A stretch of 64,000 nt of DNA from Chloroflexales bacterium ZM16-3 (GCA_004138175.2 RYFE02000002.1:124001-188000); one strand, 5' to 3'; counted from the stretch's first letter, positions 24,567 through 32,951 are shown. A program made the numbers and translations. The notes: generated by a model from the sequence alone, not told the origin.

Positions 24567-26285
24567 TTAGCCCTGTAGGGCCAGGGCGAAGATTTCCGGC
24601 AGGCGGGTGAGCTGAGGCTTGATCGCCACCCCCGTCACCAGGCGGGCGGTGCGGTTGGCGGTGCGGTTGGTGACAAACCAGGGTGGCTTGGGGGCGATGT
24701 TGAAGTCGCCGTGGAGCCAGCTGCGCGGGAAGGGGTAGAACGAGCCGCGCGCCACCGTCTTCTGCGGGCGGTCGAACATCAGCGAGTTGCGCACGATCCC
24801 TATCCCGCTCTCGATATTGTCCTCGGTGTGCCCTGGGTAGGCGCCCCAGGTCGCCTCGGGCATCAGGAAGGCCGCCGCAGCCCAGAGGTTCACCCCGATC
24901 GTCCCATAGCGCAGGTCGGCCAATGCCTGCTCGAAGGCCGGGCCTAGCTCGCGCAAGGTGCGCGGGTGGGCAATGATCGTTGCGCCAAGGGTGCCCGTCA
25001 GCCGCTCGTTGCAGAAGGCCACCGCGTTGCGCAGGTAGCTCGCGGCGTCATCGCCGGGCAGGCTCGTCTGAGCCAGCATCGTGCCGAAGAACTCGGTGGT
25101 GAAGCAGTAGTCGTTGCCATCGGGGTCGAGGTCAGGTATCAAGGTCAGCGGCACCTCAGCGTCGCCAAAGGTCTCGGCGTGTGGGTGCGTGGCCACCACA
25201 TCGCGCTGGCGCTGGCCCGCGCCGGGGTAGAAGGCGTGGCGCGGCGGCAGCTCGCGCAGCACCTGGCGCACCGCCGCCATAAACTCCTCACGCTGATCCC
25301 ACGCCTCGGGCAGCACCATCACCTGGCAGGCAACACAGTTGAAGCCGCTGTTGTGCATCTTCATCGTCACTGCGTGCTCGGCGTGGTAGCGGATGTCGGC
25401 CGCGCTCCAGCGCCCCGGCAGGATGATCAGCGGCCCCACCCCGCCCAGCTCGCTCGTCACCGGCTTGTTGATCAGCGACTCATTGCGCGCCCTTCGGGCC
25501 GCGCCCTCCGGCCCTGTCCCAAAGAAGATCGCGTCGTGGGTGCGCGCGCTCCCCGTCAGGTGAATCTCGTCCACATCTGGGTGATGGGTCAGGTACTCGC
25601 CCACCTCAGCGCCGCCCGAGATCACCCGCAGGAAGCCGAAGCGGATGAAGGGCGCGAAGACCGCCTCGATCAGCGGGTCGAGGTAGTCGTTCACCGGGTT
25701 CATTTTCAGCAGCACCACATGGCCGCGCACGATCATGTGGTACAGCACATCCAGCGGCGGGATACTGTTCACATTGCCCGCCCCCAGCACCAGCACCACC
25801 ACCCCCTCGGGCGCCGTCTCGCGATAGAGTGAGGCCATCTCGGTATAGAGGCTCTCCTCCGTCACCTCCGGCTGCATCCAGACCTCGGCGCTAATCCCGT
25901 TGAGCAGCAGGTGGTCGTAGATCGTGCGTGGGAAGACCTTGGCGACAACCTGGCCGTCTGGCCGGGTGTGGATGTGCGAGAGGTGTGGCAGACGGCCCTG
26001 CTCCAGGGCGTGCAGGGTCTCGATATAGCCGTTGATCACCTCGGCGATTGCCCACGGCCCAGTCACCCACTCCTCACCGACCCAGGGTGAGTCTGGGGCG
26101 ATCCCCTTGGCCTCCGCCGAGCGACGCACCCACTCCTCGGCGTAGGCACCCATTAGGTGGCGCGTCTGGAGCAGCAGGTCGATCTTCTGGCTGATCGGCA
26201 GCACCTCCCAGATCTGCTTCTGCTGCTGAAGGGTTCTCAGGTCGTGGTCCAGGGCGACGGTGTCGAGAGCAACACTGCTTGTCAT
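24567..26285 (-). CDS. Aldehyde dehydrogenase family protein
   Basis: A 572-residue NAD(P)-dependent aldehyde dehydrogenase-like protein. The nucleotide-binding half contains VLVLGAGNVNSIPPLDVLYHM and HLTGSARTHD. The catalytic half has TSELGGVGPLII (ELGG with the general base Glu) and NSGFNCVACQVMVL, whose Cys residues include the nucleophile. Near the C-terminus GTIGVNLWAAAAFLMPEATWGAYPGH resembles the substrate-entry region. It is ~70 residues longer than a standard ALDH (500) owing to its N-terminus. The ATG at 26285 follows AAAGGGG. Downstream is a perfect palindrome; upstream is a heptamer tract. A role in fatty aldehyde or alkane-related metabolism is possible but not shown. Confidence 0.78.
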   Translation of the reverse strand: MTSSVALDTVALDHDLRTLQQQKQIWEVLPISQKIDLLLQTRHLMGAYAEEWVRRSAEAKGIAPDSPWVGEEWVTGPWAIAEVINGYIETLHALEQGRLPHLSHIHTRPDGQVVAKVFPRTIYDHLLLNGISAEVWMQPEVTEESLYTEMASLYRETAPEGVVVLVLGAGNVNSIPPLDVLYHMIVRGHVVLLKMNPVNDYLDPLIEAVFAPFIRFGFLRVISGGAEVGEYLTHHPDVDEIHLTGSARTHDAIFFGTGPEGAARRARNESLINKPVTSELGGVGPLIILPGRWSAADIRYHAEHAVTMKMHNSGFNCVACQVMVLPEAWDQREEFMAAVRQVLRELPPRHAFYPGAGQRQRDVVATHPHAETFGDAEVPLTLIPDLDPDGNDYCFTTEFFGTMLAQTSLPGDDAASYLRNAVAFCNERLTGTLGATIIAHPRTLRELGPAFEQALADLRYGTIGVNLWAAAAFLMPEATWGAYPGHTEDNIESGIGIVRNSLMFDRPQKTVARGSFYPFPRSWLHGDFNIAPKPPWFVTNRTANRTARLVTGVAIKPQLTRLPEIFALALQG

Positions 26286-26299
26286 AACGTCCCCTTTAT

Positions 26300-26361
26300 G
26301 CAATTACAGATTGTAGATTCAGGTGATCTACAATCTACAATCTACAATCTACAATCCACAA
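26300..26361. repeat. Heptamer tract (CAATCTA)n with inverted half
   Basis: ACAGATTGTAGATTC on one side and (CAATCTA) repeated five times on the other form a partly self-complementary tract that fills the gap between two minus-strand genes. Related CAATCTG/CAATCTA units are at 33102-33130, 51885-51906 and inside PEP carboxylase. Confidence 0.88.
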
Positions 26362-26363
26362 TG

Positions 26364-27275
26364 CTAATTCGCCCCCGCCACATCACGGCGGAGCAGCATG
26401 CGGTAGGCGCTCCAGAAGAAGAGGCCGCAGTAGGTGGCGATCACCAGCGTTGCCTGCGCTGGCGAGGGCAGCTGGCTAAGGTCGAGGCTACTCGCCAGCA
26501 CCGACTGGTCTAGCCCGAAGAGCTGGCTGTTCAGCACTACCACGGTATTGATGTTGGGCTGGAGCAGCAGGTTCACCAAGATCCCCACCAGCGGGTGTAC
26601 TGCGCCGAGGGTGTTGATCGACCCGGCGCTCACATCGAGGGCCAGGAAGATCAGGCCGCCGCCGACCCCGGCCAGCACAGATCGCCCAAAGATCGCGCTG
26701 GTCATGGCCAACATGACATAAGGTAACATCACAAAAAGCGCACGCAGCACACCCAGCGGCAGGGCCAGCACATCGCGGGCCGAGAGCTGAGCGGGCAGGC
26801 CAAGGGTCGCCGAAAAGATTACGCCCAGCAGGGTGCCGATCAGCAGGGAGAGCAAGATCGCGGCCAGCAGACCGAGCAGCAGGGTGAGCAGCTTGGCTAA
26901 AAGATACGCCCCCCGGTTTGGCGCACGGGTGAGCAGGATGCGCAGCGTGCCCCAGCTATAGTCGCTGCCAAGGAAGCCGGCGGCCAGGATGATCGCGCAG
27001 ATCCCGCCCGTGCTATTGACCTGGCCGAGCACTGCGCCAAAGATGCCGGGGAAGCTAAGCTGCCGCTTCAGCTCAGCGATCTGCGCGTCGCCAAGCACCT
27101 GGAAGCGCGTCGCGCCACCGCTCAGCGCGCCCGTGTGGAGCGCGACGATCAGCGCCCAGGTTCCCAGGTAGAGCAGCATCAGACTCAGGAAGACGGCCAG
27201 CAGCACCCAGGCCATCGGTCGACGGCTGAGCTTAAGCCACTCGGCGGCAATCAGGTTCGAGAGGTCAGCGATCAC
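26364..27275 (-). CDS. ABC-2 type transporter permease
   Basis: A 303-residue membrane protein with six predicted helices, beginning with a cytosolic amphipathic stretch (IAAEWLKLSRRPMAWVLLAVF) typical of ABC-2 permeases. It has a large loop after helix 1, then helices around GICAIILAAGFLG, LTLLLGLLAAILLSLLIGTLLG, LPYVMLAMTSAIFG and VGGGLIFLALDVSAG, and a last one at the C-terminus. The start is GTG at 27275, overlapping the end of the ATPase gene by 11 bases, so translation is coupled. Together they form an exporter or multidrug pump of unknown substrate. Confidence 0.82.
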   Translation of the reverse strand: MIADLSNLIAAEWLKLSRRPMAWVLLAVFLSLMLLYLGTWALIVALHTGALSGGATRFQVLGDAQIAELKRQLSFPGIFGAVLGQVNSTGGICAIILAAGFLGSDYSWGTLRILLTRAPNRGAYLLAKLLTLLLGLLAAILLSLLIGTLLGVIFSATLGLPAQLSARDVLALPLGVLRALFVMLPYVMLAMTSAIFGRSVLAGVGGGLIFLALDVSAGSINTLGAVHPLVGILVNLLLQPNINTVVVLNSQLFGLDQSVLASSLDLSQLPSPAQATLVIATYCGLFFWSAYRMLLRRDVAGAN

Positions 27276-28167
27276 CTGTCACCTCAAGGAAGAAGGACTC
27301 TAGAGAGCGCTCGCGGGCGCCGATCTCGGCCACAGCAACCTCGTGGCGAGCCAGGTGGCCGTTCAGCTCGGCCACCCGCGCTGAGGGCGCATCGACGAGC
27401 AGCAGATCTCCCTCGACGACCACCCCGCGCACCCAGGGCAGTGTACGGATCAGGCCCATGGCCCGTTCCTGATCGCCCTCGACGCGCAGGCGAATGCCCG
27501 TATCGCGGCGCAGCAGATCGTCCACTGCGCCCTGCGTGATCAGGCGGCCCTCCTTGAGGATGGCCACCCGCCCACAGAGCTGCTCAACCTCGTGCAGCAT
27601 ATGGCTGCACAGCAAGATCGTCCGCCCACCGGCGGCGAGCTGGCGGATCAGGTCGCGGATCTCAACCGTGCCGGCCGGGTCGAGGCCATTGGTCGGCTCA
27701 TCAAGGATGATCAGCTCAGGGTCGGGCAGCAGCGCGGCGGCGATGGCCAGGCGCTGGCGCATACCCTGCGAGTAGGCGCGGGCCTTGTCGTGGGCGCGCT
27801 CGGCCAGCCCGGCTGTCTGGAGCACCTGGGGCACGCGAGACTCGGCGATGCCGCCGGCTCGCGCCAGGACGCGCAGGTTGTCATAACCACTCAGGTAAGG
27901 ATAGAGCGCGGGGGACTCGATCATCGCGCCGACATGCCGCAGGGCGGGGAAGGGGGCGCGCCCAAGCTCCTGCCCCAGCAGGGCGGCCCGGCCCGCGCTC
28001 AGGGCCACCAGTCCGAGCAGCATAGCAATCGTCGTCGTCTTCCCCGCACCGTTGGGGCCAAGCAGGCCAAAGACCTCACCGCGCGCAACCGTAAGGCTCA
28101 GCCCGTCCACGGCGAGCCGCGCGCCATAGCGCTTGGTGAGACCCTCAGTTTCGATGGCTGCTGTCAT
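27265..28167 (-). CDS. ABC-2 type transporter ATP-binding protein
   Basis: A 300-residue ATPase driving the adjacent permease. Walker A is GPNGAGKTT, the Q-loop region MIESPALYPYLSGYDNL, the signature YSQGMRQRLAIA (a variant of LSGGQ common in the DrrA/CcmA group) and Walker B LIILDEPTNGLDP, followed by the H-loop LCSHML. The C-terminal ~80 residues form the accessory domain usual in DrrA-type ATPases. The start at 28167 begins MTAAIETEGLTKRYG; no strong ribosome site is visible. Transcription runs away from the palindrome-rich gap at 28.2-28.7 kb. Confidence 0.9.
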   Translation of the reverse strand: MTAAIETEGLTKRYGARLAVDGLSLTVARGEVFGLLGPNGAGKTTTIAMLLGLVALSAGRAALLGQELGRAPFPALRHVGAMIESPALYPYLSGYDNLRVLARAGGIAESRVPQVLQTAGLAERAHDKARAYSQGMRQRLAIAAALLPDPELIILDEPTNGLDPAGTVEIRDLIRQLAAGGRTILLCSHMLHEVEQLCGRVAILKEGRLITQGAVDDLLRRDTGIRLRVEGDQERAMGLIRTLPWVRGVVVEGDLLLVDAPSARVAELNGHLARHEVAVAEIGARERSLESFFLEVTGDR

Positions 28168-28254
28168 AGCAGGGTATAGGGAAGCATTAGGGAGGCTTAG
28201 TACACAAGCTGTGCCGCAGTGCGTCATCATTATACCATCAAGGGCAATAGCGCG

Positions 28255-28381
28255 GCGGGCGACTGGAAGTCGCGCCGACGGGGCGCTGCGCGCCGGGCGT
28301 CGGCCTGCGCCGACGCTGGAGCCGCCCGCGCAGGCGGGCGGGCAGCCGCAGGCTCCTTAGGCGCGACTTCCAGTCGCCCGC
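28255..28381. repeat. 127-base palindromic element with 22-bp perfect arms
   Basis: Positions 28255-28276 (beginning GCGGGCGACTGGAAG) are the exact reverse complement of 28360-28381. The 83-base interior is itself GC-rich and self-complementary in parts (GCGCCGGGCGTCGG / CCGACGC). No direct repeat was seen at its borders. It resembles a dispersed palindromic repeat or structured RNA. Confidence 0.75.
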
Positions 28382-28405
28382 AACAAATGTGCTATTTCTC
28401 TAAGT

Positions 28406-28544
28406 CAAAAAGCGCAATACCGCAGAAGTAACCCTGTGAAGTGTTCTGTCATTCTGAGCGCAGCGAAGAATCCCGGCCGGGACGCTTCGCTGCGCTCAGC
28501 GTGACATGGGTGACAGGGTTACTTCTGCGGTATTGCCAAAAAGC
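28406..28544. mobile_element. MITE-like element with 24-bp terminal inverted repeats and 8-bp target duplication
   Basis: The 123-base core (28414-28536) starts GCAATACCGCAGAAG and ends with its exact complement; the arms are 24 bp long and perfect. It is flanked directly by CAAAAAGC on both sides (28406-28413 and 28537-28544). The interior contains a nested inverted repeat, CTGAGCGCAGCGAAG (from 28453) against CTTCGCTGCGCTCAG. A 29-base piece of the interior (28478-28506) recurs at 38511-38539 with one difference. There is no coding capacity, so it would need a transposase in trans. Confidence 0.8.
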
Positions 28545-28724
28545 TATGTGTAACATAGCTTCTGATATGTTGCACATACAGATGAAAAATGCTATCCTCC
28601 TGGGGCGTGATCGCCCCTCTGGCCTACCGCCATACAGCCCGTCGCACTCAGCTCCCGGGCCGGGCCGCGCTAAAGGCCAGACGCAGATGCTTCGCCGGAG
28701 CTAATAGAATAGGCTAAATTGATT

Positions 28725-29909
28725 ATGTCAACTCAAGGCATGAGCAGCGCACCCCAGCCCCCAAGCCCCAGCCCCCAGCCCCTGACCCCCGAATCCTCCC
28801 TAGAGCAGGCAGCGCAGGTCTGGCTGGCCCGCCTCCAGAGCGCCGGGCTCGATCCGGATGAGCAGGAAGATGACCTTGATGACGAGGAGCTGCGCCTGCG
28901 TGACGAGCAGCGCCACCTCGCCCGGCGCACCATTGAGACCTATCAGGTCGCGCTGAGTCTGTTTGTCCGCTGGGCGAACCGCCAGGGCCGCAGCTGCCTG
29001 GGCGACCTCCAGATCGACGACCTGCTGAGCTATGCCCGCTCGCTGCGCCGACGTGACTATGATCTCTCGCAGCGGGCGCAGCAGGCCCACGAGGCGGGGC
29101 AGGAGGTCGAGCGGCTCTCGTCGCGCACCATCCACACGTATGTGCGCCCGCTGCTCGGCTTCCTGGCCCTTGCTGACTCGTTTGGCGCACTGGCCTTCCG
29201 CATTACCGCCCTTCAGGCTGAGCTCAGGCGTGTCCTGCCGCGCCTGCCAGACCCGGTGGCCCCTACGCCGCCCGATCTGCGTCGGCTGGCGACACATTAT
29301 GACAAGCCAAAAGACGAAAGCGACGACCGCACGGATCGGCTGCTGCTTATTCGGCTGCGCAACGCGGCCCTGCTGCACCTGCTCTTCTCCTCGGGCGCAC
29401 GAATCTCCGAGGCGCTCGGCCTGAATGTGGGCGATGTCTGTCGAGATCGGCACATTCTCCAGCAGGCGAAGGTGTACGGGAAAGGTCGGCGCGAGGGGAC
29501 GCTGTTCATCCGGCGGCTGGCCGAGCGGGCGCTGCGCCGCTACCTGGAGGCGCGGGGCTGGCCGGTGGCGAGCGCGGCGCTCTTCGAGTCGCTGGACAGG
29601 CGCACGGCGGGGATGCGCCTCACCCGCACCAGCGGCTGGCGGATCGTGCATGCGGCCGCCGAGTCGCTGGCCAGTCAGGTGGCGCTTGAGGGCAAAGCCG
29701 ACGAGGCCGAGCTTCTGCGGGCCACCTCGCCCCACAGCTTCCGCCACTTCGTTGGCTACCACCTACTGAATGAGGGCGTCGCACTCGCCGAGGTCTCGCA
29801 GATCCTGCGCCACCGCAGCGTGGAGGTGACGCGCAGCTACTACGCCACCTACCGTGATGTGCAGCTCCAGGAGGTTCATGATCAGTTTAGCGCCGACCCG
29901 CTCGAATAG
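28725..29909 (+). CDS. Tyrosine recombinase / phage-integrase family (XerC/D-like)
   Basis: A 394-residue site-specific recombinase. Residues ~65-175 form a SAM-like core-binding domain (TIETYQVALSLFVRWANRQG). The catalytic half shows Arg in SSGARISEALGL, Lys in KVYGKGRREG, HxxR in SPHSFRHFVGYHL, and the His and nucleophile Tyr in ILRHRSVEVTRSYY. The N-terminal ~45 residues are Pro- and acid-rich, the Pro part coming from CCCCCAG-type repeats, and are longer than in XerC/D. No partner genes, tRNA or phage genes are adjacent. It lies beside two long palindromic elements, which might be its sites or a coincidence. The ATG at 28725 has only a weak ribosome site; a TTG two codons upstream is an alternative. 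Confidence 0.82.
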   Translation: MSTQGMSSAPQPPSPSPQPLTPESSLEQAAQVWLARLQSAGLDPDEQEDDLDDEELRLRDEQRHLARRTIETYQVALSLFVRWANRQGRSCLGDLQIDDLLSYARSLRRRDYDLSQRAQQAHEAGQEVERLSSRTIHTYVRPLLGFLALADSFGALAFRITALQAELRRVLPRLPDPVAPTPPDLRRLATHYDKPKDESDDRTDRLLLIRLRNAALLHLLFSSGARISEALGLNVGDVCRDRHILQQAKVYGKGRREGTLFIRRLAERALRRYLEARGWPVASAALFESLDRRTAGMRLTRTSGWRIVHAAAESLASQVALEGKADEAELLRATSPHSFRHFVGYHLLNEGVALAEVSQILRHRSVEVTRSYYATYRDVQLQEVHDQFSADPLE

Positions 29910-30027
29910 TTACCGTTTAGGAACGATCTTCACCCAGCATAACCTGATGCGATCAAGTAACAACGCCGGGTTACTAATACTTTTCTCACAAAGAACTCCA
30001 TTTCTTGTATCCTGCTTCACATACAAA

Positions 30028-30049
30028 GCGGTTCGCGAGCACGAACCGC
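30028..30049 (+). promoter_or_regulatory. Leader hairpin ahead of the DoxX gene
   Basis: GCGGTTCG (30028-30035) pairs with CGAACCGC (30042-30049) across CGAGCA, eight bases before a strong AAGGAGG (30057-30063). It could be a 5' stabilising stem or a control element. No clear -35/-10 pair was identified upstream. Confidence 0.4.
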
Positions 30050-30070
30050 AACTGCTAAGGAGGCAAGACC

Positions 30071-30667
30071 ATGGCGCTCAAGATCAACAAGATTTCGGAT
30101 CACGGTGAGATTACCCTCCCTGATCCGCCGATTACCCACCTGCTATTCAGCACCACCAAGCTCGCCTGGCTCTTCACGATTATCCGCATCTACGTCGGCT
30201 GGCAGTGGGTTCAGGCCAGCTGGCACAAGGTCACGGATCCGGCCTGGGTGCAGACGGGCGCGGCGCTGAAGGGCTTCTGGATGGGCGCGGTTGCGGTCCC
30301 CGATACCGGCAAGGCCGCGATCACCTACGACTGGTACCGCAGCTTCCTGCAGTTCCTGCTCGACGCCAACGCGTACACCTGGTTCGCCAAGCTGATCGCC
30401 TACGGCGAGCTGTTGGTCGGCATCGGCCTGATCGTGGGTGCCCTGGTTGGCATCGCCGCCTTCTTCGGCGCGCTGATGAACTTCAGCTTCATGCTGGCCG
30501 GCTCGGCGAGCACCAACCCGGTTCTATTCCTCTTGGCGGTCGTCCTAATGCTAGCCTGGAAGGTCGCCGGCTACTACGGCCTCGATTACTACTTGCTGCC
30601 GATGCTCGGCACGCCCTGGGGCAAGAACCGCGCCCCCACCCCGAAGCCCACAGCGATGCGCGCCTGA
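30071..30667 (+). CDS. DoxX-family membrane protein
   Basis: A 198-residue membrane protein with four helices: LAWLFTIIRIYVGWQWVQAS, then a long periplasmic stretch rich in Trp (WVQTGAALKGFWMG), YGELLVGIGLIVGALVGIAA, FGALMNFSFMLAGS and LFLLAVVLMLAWKVAGYYGLDYYLL. This is the DoxX/DoxD-like pattern, named for the small subunit of a thiosulfate:quinone oxidoreductase; many members have no proven role. A strong AAGGAGG ribosome site implies high expression. It ends at a palindromic terminator. In heterotrophic and phototrophic Chloroflexia such proteins are often stand-alone. No sulfur-oxidation genes are nearby, so thiosulfate oxidation is not inferred. Confidence 0.8.
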   Translation: MALKINKISDHGEITLPDPPITHLLFSTTKLAWLFTIIRIYVGWQWVQASWHKVTDPAWVQTGAALKGFWMGAVAVPDTGKAAITYDWYRSFLQFLLDANAYTWFAKLIAYGELLVGIGLIVGALVGIAAFFGALMNFSFMLAGSASTNPVLFLLAVVLMLAWKVAGYYGLDYYLLPMLGTPWGKNRAPTPKPTAMRA

Positions 30668-30687
30668 CGGTCGCCCGCTAATCTGAG

Positions 30688-30731
30688 ACACAAAGAGGGC
30701 GCAGAGGATATCCTCCGCGCCCTCTTTGTGT
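30688..30731. terminator. Strong bidirectional terminator palindrome
   Basis: ACACAAAGAGGGCGC (30688-30702) and its complement (30717-30731) flank AGAGGAT/ATCCTCC, giving a 22-bp stem with a single mismatch. The outer A/T tract gives U-rich tails in both directions. It lies between convergent genes. Confidence 0.8.
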
Positions 30732-30747
30732 GCCGCTGCCCGCTGCC

Positions 30748-31278
30748 CTACGCGGCGAGCCTGCGACGGATCGCCCTCGTGCCGAGGCCAGCGAGCAGCA
30801 TCCCGCCCGCAAGCAGCAGTGGCAGCGTCCCCCCGCTGGACTGTGGCAGCCCGCCGGTCGCCACCTTCGCCATTGTCACCTGAAGGTTGCTGGTGGGGCT
30901 GCCGAAGGTGATCACCGGGTAGGCTACGGCAGTGCTATAGAGGGTCTGCCCAGACATGCGAATGTTCCCCTGGATGCTGTAGCGGTGGGCCGGGTTAATC
31001 TGCTCGGGGTCGTAGGGCAGGGTGAAGGAGAAGGGTGACTGCGCCCCGCCAGTGCTGAAAATGCGCTGGGTGATTACCGAGGCTGACGCACCAACCGTCG
31101 TCACATCGGCGAGCTGGATGGTGACGATAGCAGTGCTCGGCAGCGCCGCCGTGTCACCCAGGAAGATGATCCCCGTGATCGAGGATGTGCTCTGGGCGGT
31201 CGCCGCAGCAGGGGCCGTAAGCAACATCAGCATGACAAGGGCGAGTAGCATTGCTGAGTACCGATAGGGTTTCATCAT
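30748..31278 (-). CDS. Exported YbaY-like domain protein with C-terminal membrane anchor
   Basis: A 176-residue surface protein. An N-terminal signal peptide (LLALVMLMLLTAPAAATA) is followed by a ~105-residue beta domain with ITGIIFLGDTAALPSTAIV, TIQLADVTT and SIQGNIRMSGQTLY, the pattern of YbaY-type domains found in METC/META-like and chaperone-like lipoproteins. It ends with GGLPQSSGG, a hydrophobic helix (TLPLLLAGGMLLAGLG) and a basic tail (RRRLAA), a sortase-like or anchor signal similar to that on the 5'-nucleotidase at 44.0 kb. Three in-frame ATGs lie after AAGGAGAAG; the middle one (31278) has the best spacing. Function unknown. Confidence 0.7.
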   Translation of the reverse strand: MMKPYRYSAMLLALVMLMLLTAPAAATAQSTSSITGIIFLGDTAALPSTAIVTIQLADVTTVGASASVITQRIFSTGGAQSPFSFTLPYDPEQINPAHRYSIQGNIRMSGQTLYSTAVAYPVITFGSPTSNLQVTMAKVATGGLPQSSGGTLPLLLAGGMLLAGLGTRAIRRRLAA

Positions 31279-31299
31279 CATCTTCTCCTTGATCGCGCC

Positions 31300-31344
31300 A
31301 CCCCAACCCCCAACCCCCAACCCCCAACCCCCAACCCCCAACCC
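31300..31344. repeat. Heptamer tract (CCCCCAA)n
   Basis: Six near-perfect CCCCCAA units between the YbaY-like gene's ribosome site and the end of the PucR-type regulator gene. Confidence 0.9.
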
Positions 31345-32919
31345 CTACACCTCATCCAATGTCGAGAGCACACGGTGGGCGCGCAGGGCCAGCCAGAGGG
31401 CGAAGTGCTCTTCAGAGTTATCCAGATCCATTCCGCTGATCTCCTTGATCCGCTCCAGGCGGTAGAGCAGCGTGTTGCGGTGGACGTGGAGCGCCTCGGA
31501 GGTAGCCCGCAGATTACCGAGGTGCGAGAAGTAGGCATCCAGCGTCTTAATCAGGTCGGCGCGCTGGCGGGTGTCGTAGTCAGCCAGCTTCGACAGCGTC
31601 TCGCGGTAGAACGTCCAGAGCTCCGGCGTCTCGCGGAGGCGCACCAGCAGCCGATAAACACCAAGGTCGCTGAATGCCAAGACTCGCTCGATGCCAAAGA
31701 GCTGGCGTCCGAGGATGAGCGCCTGCTCAGCCTCCTCCACAGTGCGGCGCCACTCGGCCAGCGCAGCGACCTGCCCGCCGATTGCCACAGCGATAGTAGG
31801 GTAATCGACGGCCATGCGCTCGCGCAGCTGCTCGACAAGGTCACGCGGACGAGCGGTGCCGCTGATCGGGATCATGGTCAGAATGCTGTTGTCGCGCCGC
31901 GAGATCGGCGCAGTGATACCGCGGCGGCTGAGCTCATTCTGCACGCTGTTGGCGATACGGGCGAGCGCGGCGGGACTGCCATCCTCCAGGTTGACCAGCA
32001 CCGCCATATGCGGCAGCGTGAGGCTGTAGCCGAGCTCCTGGCCGCGCTGGATGGCGGCGGCCATGTCTGAGGGCGGGCCAGCGAGGATGTTGGAGAGGAA
32101 GTCGCCGCGCAGGCGCTCCTCGGCAGCCTGGACAGCCTGCTCCTTGGCAAACTCCAGGGCCAGGGCAGCGGCACCGCGCAGGGCGGCCTCGCGATCCCAC
32201 GTATCGAGCCCGCTCCCGGCGAGGGCAAGATAGCCTGTCGGGTAGTCGCTCGGGCCAATCGGCTCAATCCAGATCTGCTGGTTGAGCAAATTCGACTCAC
32301 CCTTGCTGACGGGCCTGAGCGCCTGGAGCGCAATGCGGGCCGAGCCCTTGCTGCGCTGGCTACGCAGCTCGCCATTGGGCGCGTAGCAGGCCACGCTCTG
32401 GCCAGTGCGCTCAGCCAGGGTATCGAGCAGGCCCGGCAGCCCCTGGCCGGCGAGCGAGCGCTGGGTGAGCAGGTCGTAGAGCTGAGCGCTGCGGCGCTCG
32501 AACTGCGCCTCGTAGTCGGCGATCAGACGCGTGATCTCGCGCTCGACCTCGCGCAGATCTGCGCCGGTAGGGAGCTGGAGCAGGGGGAGGTGGCCCTCCT
32601 CGGCGGCAGCCGCGTCCTCGGCGGTGATCGACCCGAGGGCCACCACGCCAGCCACCGGCACCGGCGCCTGGGCTAGACGCCGCACCAGCACCGCGAGGGT
32701 CAGCCGCGAGTCCAGCTCGCGGGCAGCATCAACCGAAAGCAGGGCCAACTCGCCGCCGCGCAGCTCCGCGAAGGCGGGCAGGGTAGCGCGCAGCGTGGCG
32801 ACCCACGTCACCTGTCGTCCTACTCCTGATGTTCCTGCGGCGATCTGTGTCCCGAGCGGCAACGCCAGGCGGAGAACGTCCCGCACTGTGACAGACGGCA
32901 TGGCTGTGTCGCACTTCAT
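31345..32919 (-). CDS. PucR-family transcriptional regulator
   Basis: A 524-residue regulator. Residues ~8-125 form a PucR-like N-terminal domain (TVRDVLRLALPLG, then ELRGGELALLSVD). The middle (~150-400) resembles the GGDEF-like CdaR region. The C-terminus ends with the HTH_30 signature LHVHRNTLLYRLERIKEISGMDL, which binds DNA. Members control purine, amino-acid or polyol use in response to a metabolite. Two starts are possible: ATG at 32919, or MPSVTVRD at 32901, the latter beginning where family similarity begins. A TGCTATAAT extended -10 lies just upstream. No target operon is evident. Confidence 0.85.
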   Translation of the reverse strand: MKCDTAMPSVTVRDVLRLALPLGTQIAAGTSGVGRQVTWVATLRATLPAFAELRGGELALLSVDAARELDSRLTLAVLVRRLAQAPVPVAGVVALGSITAEDAAAAEEGHLPLLQLPTGADLREVEREITRLIADYEAQFERRSAQLYDLLTQRSLAGQGLPGLLDTLAERTGQSVACYAPNGELRSQRSKGSARIALQALRPVSKGESNLLNQQIWIEPIGPSDYPTGYLALAGSGLDTWDREAALRGAAALALEFAKEQAVQAAEERLRGDFLSNILAGPPSDMAAAIQRGQELGYSLTLPHMAVLVNLEDGSPAALARIANSVQNELSRRGITAPISRRDNSILTMIPISGTARPRDLVEQLRERMAVDYPTIAVAIGGQVAALAEWRRTVEEAEQALILGRQLFGIERVLAFSDLGVYRLLVRLRETPELWTFYRETLSKLADYDTRQRADLIKTLDAYFSHLGNLRATSEALHVHRNTLLYRLERIKEISGMDLDNSEEHFALWLALRAHRVLSTLDEV

Positions 32920-32942
32920 GGGATTGCTTAGACGCGAGAAGC

Positions 32943-32951
32943 ATTATAGCA
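32943..32951 (-). promoter_or_regulatory. Extended -10 promoter for the PucR-type regulator
   Basis: On the minus strand TGCTATAAT (TGn-TATAAT) lies 24-32 bases before the ATG at 32919. The -35 region is not consensus, as expected for an extended -10 promoter. Confidence 0.5.

Larger units (their letters stand above)
28168..28724. other. Intergenic region rich in long palindromes
   Basis: 557 bases without a convincing gene, between a divergent ABC ATPase and a tyrosine recombinase. It contains a 127-base hairpin element (28255-28381) and a 123-base inverted-repeat element with 8-bp flanking direct repeats (28406-28544). The remaining 180 bases before the recombinase show no feature I can support. 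Confidence 0.75.
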
